A program made the translations under genes and the position numbers. This document shows positions 61,589 to 62,401 of a stretch of DNA of 62,401 bases, in pieces; positions within the stretch are counted from its first letter, which is position 1, and every line of letters starts with the position of its first letter. Below the pieces are notes generated by a model. The model saw only the letters and a program-made list of their open reading frames with translations. It did no database searches and had not been told where the DNA came from. This stretch comes from JAAYSA01 sp035367155 (lineage in GTDB: Bacteria > Bacillota_I > Bacilli_A > RFN20 > CAG-826): assembly GCA_035367155.1 (NCBI GenBank), contig DAOSJI010000004.1:1-62401 (forward strand), in the 5' to 3' direction.

Positions 61589-61652
61589 AGGGGGAGGGCA
61601 AGGGCAAGATTAACTTGCCCGATTATCATAACAAATAATAAATTATTTGCAA
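61589..61652 (-). promoter_or_regulatory. promoter and masking leader of the small peptide gene
   Basis: On the minus strand TTGCAA (61647-61652), 16 bases, TATGAT (61625-61630) with extended TGT. The predicted RNA begins with GGGCAAG-TTAAT-CTTGCCC (61602-61620), then CCCTCCCCCT (61589-61598), which can pair with the AAGGAGG just before the ATG and so hide it. Confidence 0.6.
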
Positions 61653-61741
61653 GGAAAATGCTTGATTATATAGTTAATTAGTAATTTTAGTGTTTATTTT
61701 CCTTGAACTCTAACAAAGTTATGATAATATATAAAAGCGCT

Positions 61742-61817
61742 GGATGTTTAGCTCAGCTGGGAGAGCATCTGTTTGACGTACAGAAGGTCGGGGGTTCGAT
61801 CCCCTCAGCATCCACCA
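61742..61817 (+). tRNA. tRNA-Val (GAC)
   Basis: A 76-base cloverleaf. Acceptor GGATGTT/AGCATCC, anticodon stem TCTGT/ACAGA with loop TTGACGT (anticodon GAC), T loop TTCGATC, encoded CCA. Confidence 0.95.
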
Positions 61818-61827
61818 TTTGATTTAT

Positions 61828-61850
61828 AACTCGCATTAGCGAGTTTTTTT
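61828..61850 (+). terminator. intrinsic terminator after tRNA-Val
   Basis: AACTCGC-ATTA-GCGAGTT followed by TTTTT. Confidence 0.9.
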
Positions 61851-61916
61851 TGTTTATTTTACTCGTAATTTGAAAACTAACTAATAATTTATTAGAATAT
61901 TACTTGGAGGGAATAT

Positions 61917-62168
61917 ATGGCAAAAAAAGATAATAAAAAAGAAGAACAAGTCGTTGAAAGAAAGGAAAGAGCCCAAGTTTATCACGTTAAAAGAAGAGCA
62001 AGTGATGGAAAATGGGAAGTAAAATTAAGCAAAGGCGAAGTCGCTATTAAACTATTTAATACTCAAAAAGAAGCAATTGAAGAAGCCAAACGCTTATCTG
62101 AATCAACCGGAAGAGGTATGGTTGTTCACGGCTTAAAAGGTCAAGTTCGCAAGAAAAATACTTATTAG
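61917..62168 (+). CDS. DUF2188-type small protein
   Basis: An 83-residue basic protein. The segment VYHVKRRASDGKWEVKLSKGEVAIKLFNTQKEAIEEAKRLSESTGRGMVVHGLKGQVRKKNTY matches the DUF2188 pattern (His/Val start, GW.V, A..F.TK.EA...A, ..G..V.H...G). The N-terminus is a charged K/E-rich tail. Ribosome binding site TTGGAGGGAA. Function unknown. Confidence 0.85.
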   Translation: MAKKDNKKEEQVVERKERAQVYHVKRRASDGKWEVKLSKGEVAIKLFNTQKEAIEEAKRLSESTGRGMVVHGLKGQVRKKNTY

Positions 62169-62207
62169 TTATTGCGAAACAATATTATTAACTTATAATT
62201 AAATGGC

Positions 62208-62281
62208 GCAGTCGTAGTTTAGTGGCAGAACTTTAGCTTCCCAAGCTAACCGTGCGGGTTCGATTCCCGTCGACTGCTCCA
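62208..62281 (+). tRNA. tRNA-Gly (CCC)
   Basis: A 74-base cloverleaf. Acceptor GCAGTCG/CGACTGC, anticodon stem TTAGC/GCTAA with loop TTCCCAA (anticodon CCC, reading GGG), T loop TTCGATT, encoded CCA. Confidence 0.94.
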
Positions 62282-62401
62282 ATTCTATTTTGATTAGTAT
62301 TATACATAATTAGAATTAGGGCTTAATAAAGCCATTTGTTTTTAAGACAAGAGTCTATCAAGGTTGTAAAATTACTTCCTAGATAGATTTTTTTACTTTT
62401 A

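Overview
The window reads as chromosomal DNA of a low-GC, Bacillota/Mycoplasmatota-type bacterium. It has AT-rich codon use, sigma-A-like promoters (TTGACA, 17 bases, TATAAT or TATTAT), strong AGGAGG ribosome binding sites, PolC-type polymerase, and a Bacillus-like gene order from plsX to polC. UGA appears to be a normal stop: cdsA ends in TGA inside an ATGA overlap with dxr, and pyrH also ends in TGA, so this is not a code-4 mycoplasma. I cannot name the species. Several genes normally found in this order in Bacillus are missing here (smc, acpP, fapR, ylqD, clpQ/clpY, codY, proS).

Layout. 1-3443: 3' end of 16S, a spacer without tRNA, 23S and 5S rRNA. 3494-6056: four tandem paralogous small membrane proteins and a fifth unrelated one. 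6171-13667: asp23-like/fakA, a Bax-inhibitor-like protein, plsX, rnc, ftsY, a small membrane protein, ylxM, ffh. 13664-15556: rpsP, khpA, rimM and trmD on the opposite strand (an in-place inversion of the usual order). 15700-37390: purine permease, rplS, lepB, rbgA, rnhB, dprA, topA, trmFO, xerC, rpsB, tsf, pyrH, frr, uppS, cdsA, dxr, rseP, polC. 37417-57598: accessory region with a glycosyltransferase-acyltransferase fusion, arginine decarboxylase and agmatinase, DegV/FakB, a c-di-AMP riboswitch controlling a cation antiporter and a PII-like protein, surface proteins, a GT80 sialyltransferase-like lipoprotein, a kinase/cardiolipin synthase/thioesterase operon, peroxiredoxin and a subtilisin-like protease. 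Nine single tRNA genes are scattered from here to the end.

The most unusual part is 58.0-60.5 kb. This protein-free stretch carries, on the minus strand, a head-to-tail array of about 17 short structured RNA units of seven families. Most have their own -35/-10 promoter and their own intrinsic terminator. The array is two copies of a cassette (A-B-C-B'-[G]-D-E-F) separated by an E-E dimer. I do not recognise these RNAs. Just beyond it, at 61495-61560 on the minus strand, is a 21-residue amphipathic peptide gene with a strong ribosome binding site that the leader could mask, resembling type I toxin or membrane-peptide genes.

Functionally, lipid metabolism is a recurrent theme. FakA with a DegV/FakB protein, PlsX, an acyl-ACP thioesterase, CdsA, cardiolipin synthase and the glycosyltransferase-acyltransferase fusion suggest use of exogenous or recycled fatty acids and glycolipid synthesis. 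Arginine decarboxylase plus agmatinase give putrescine. All functions are inferred by eye from motifs; no database search was run.
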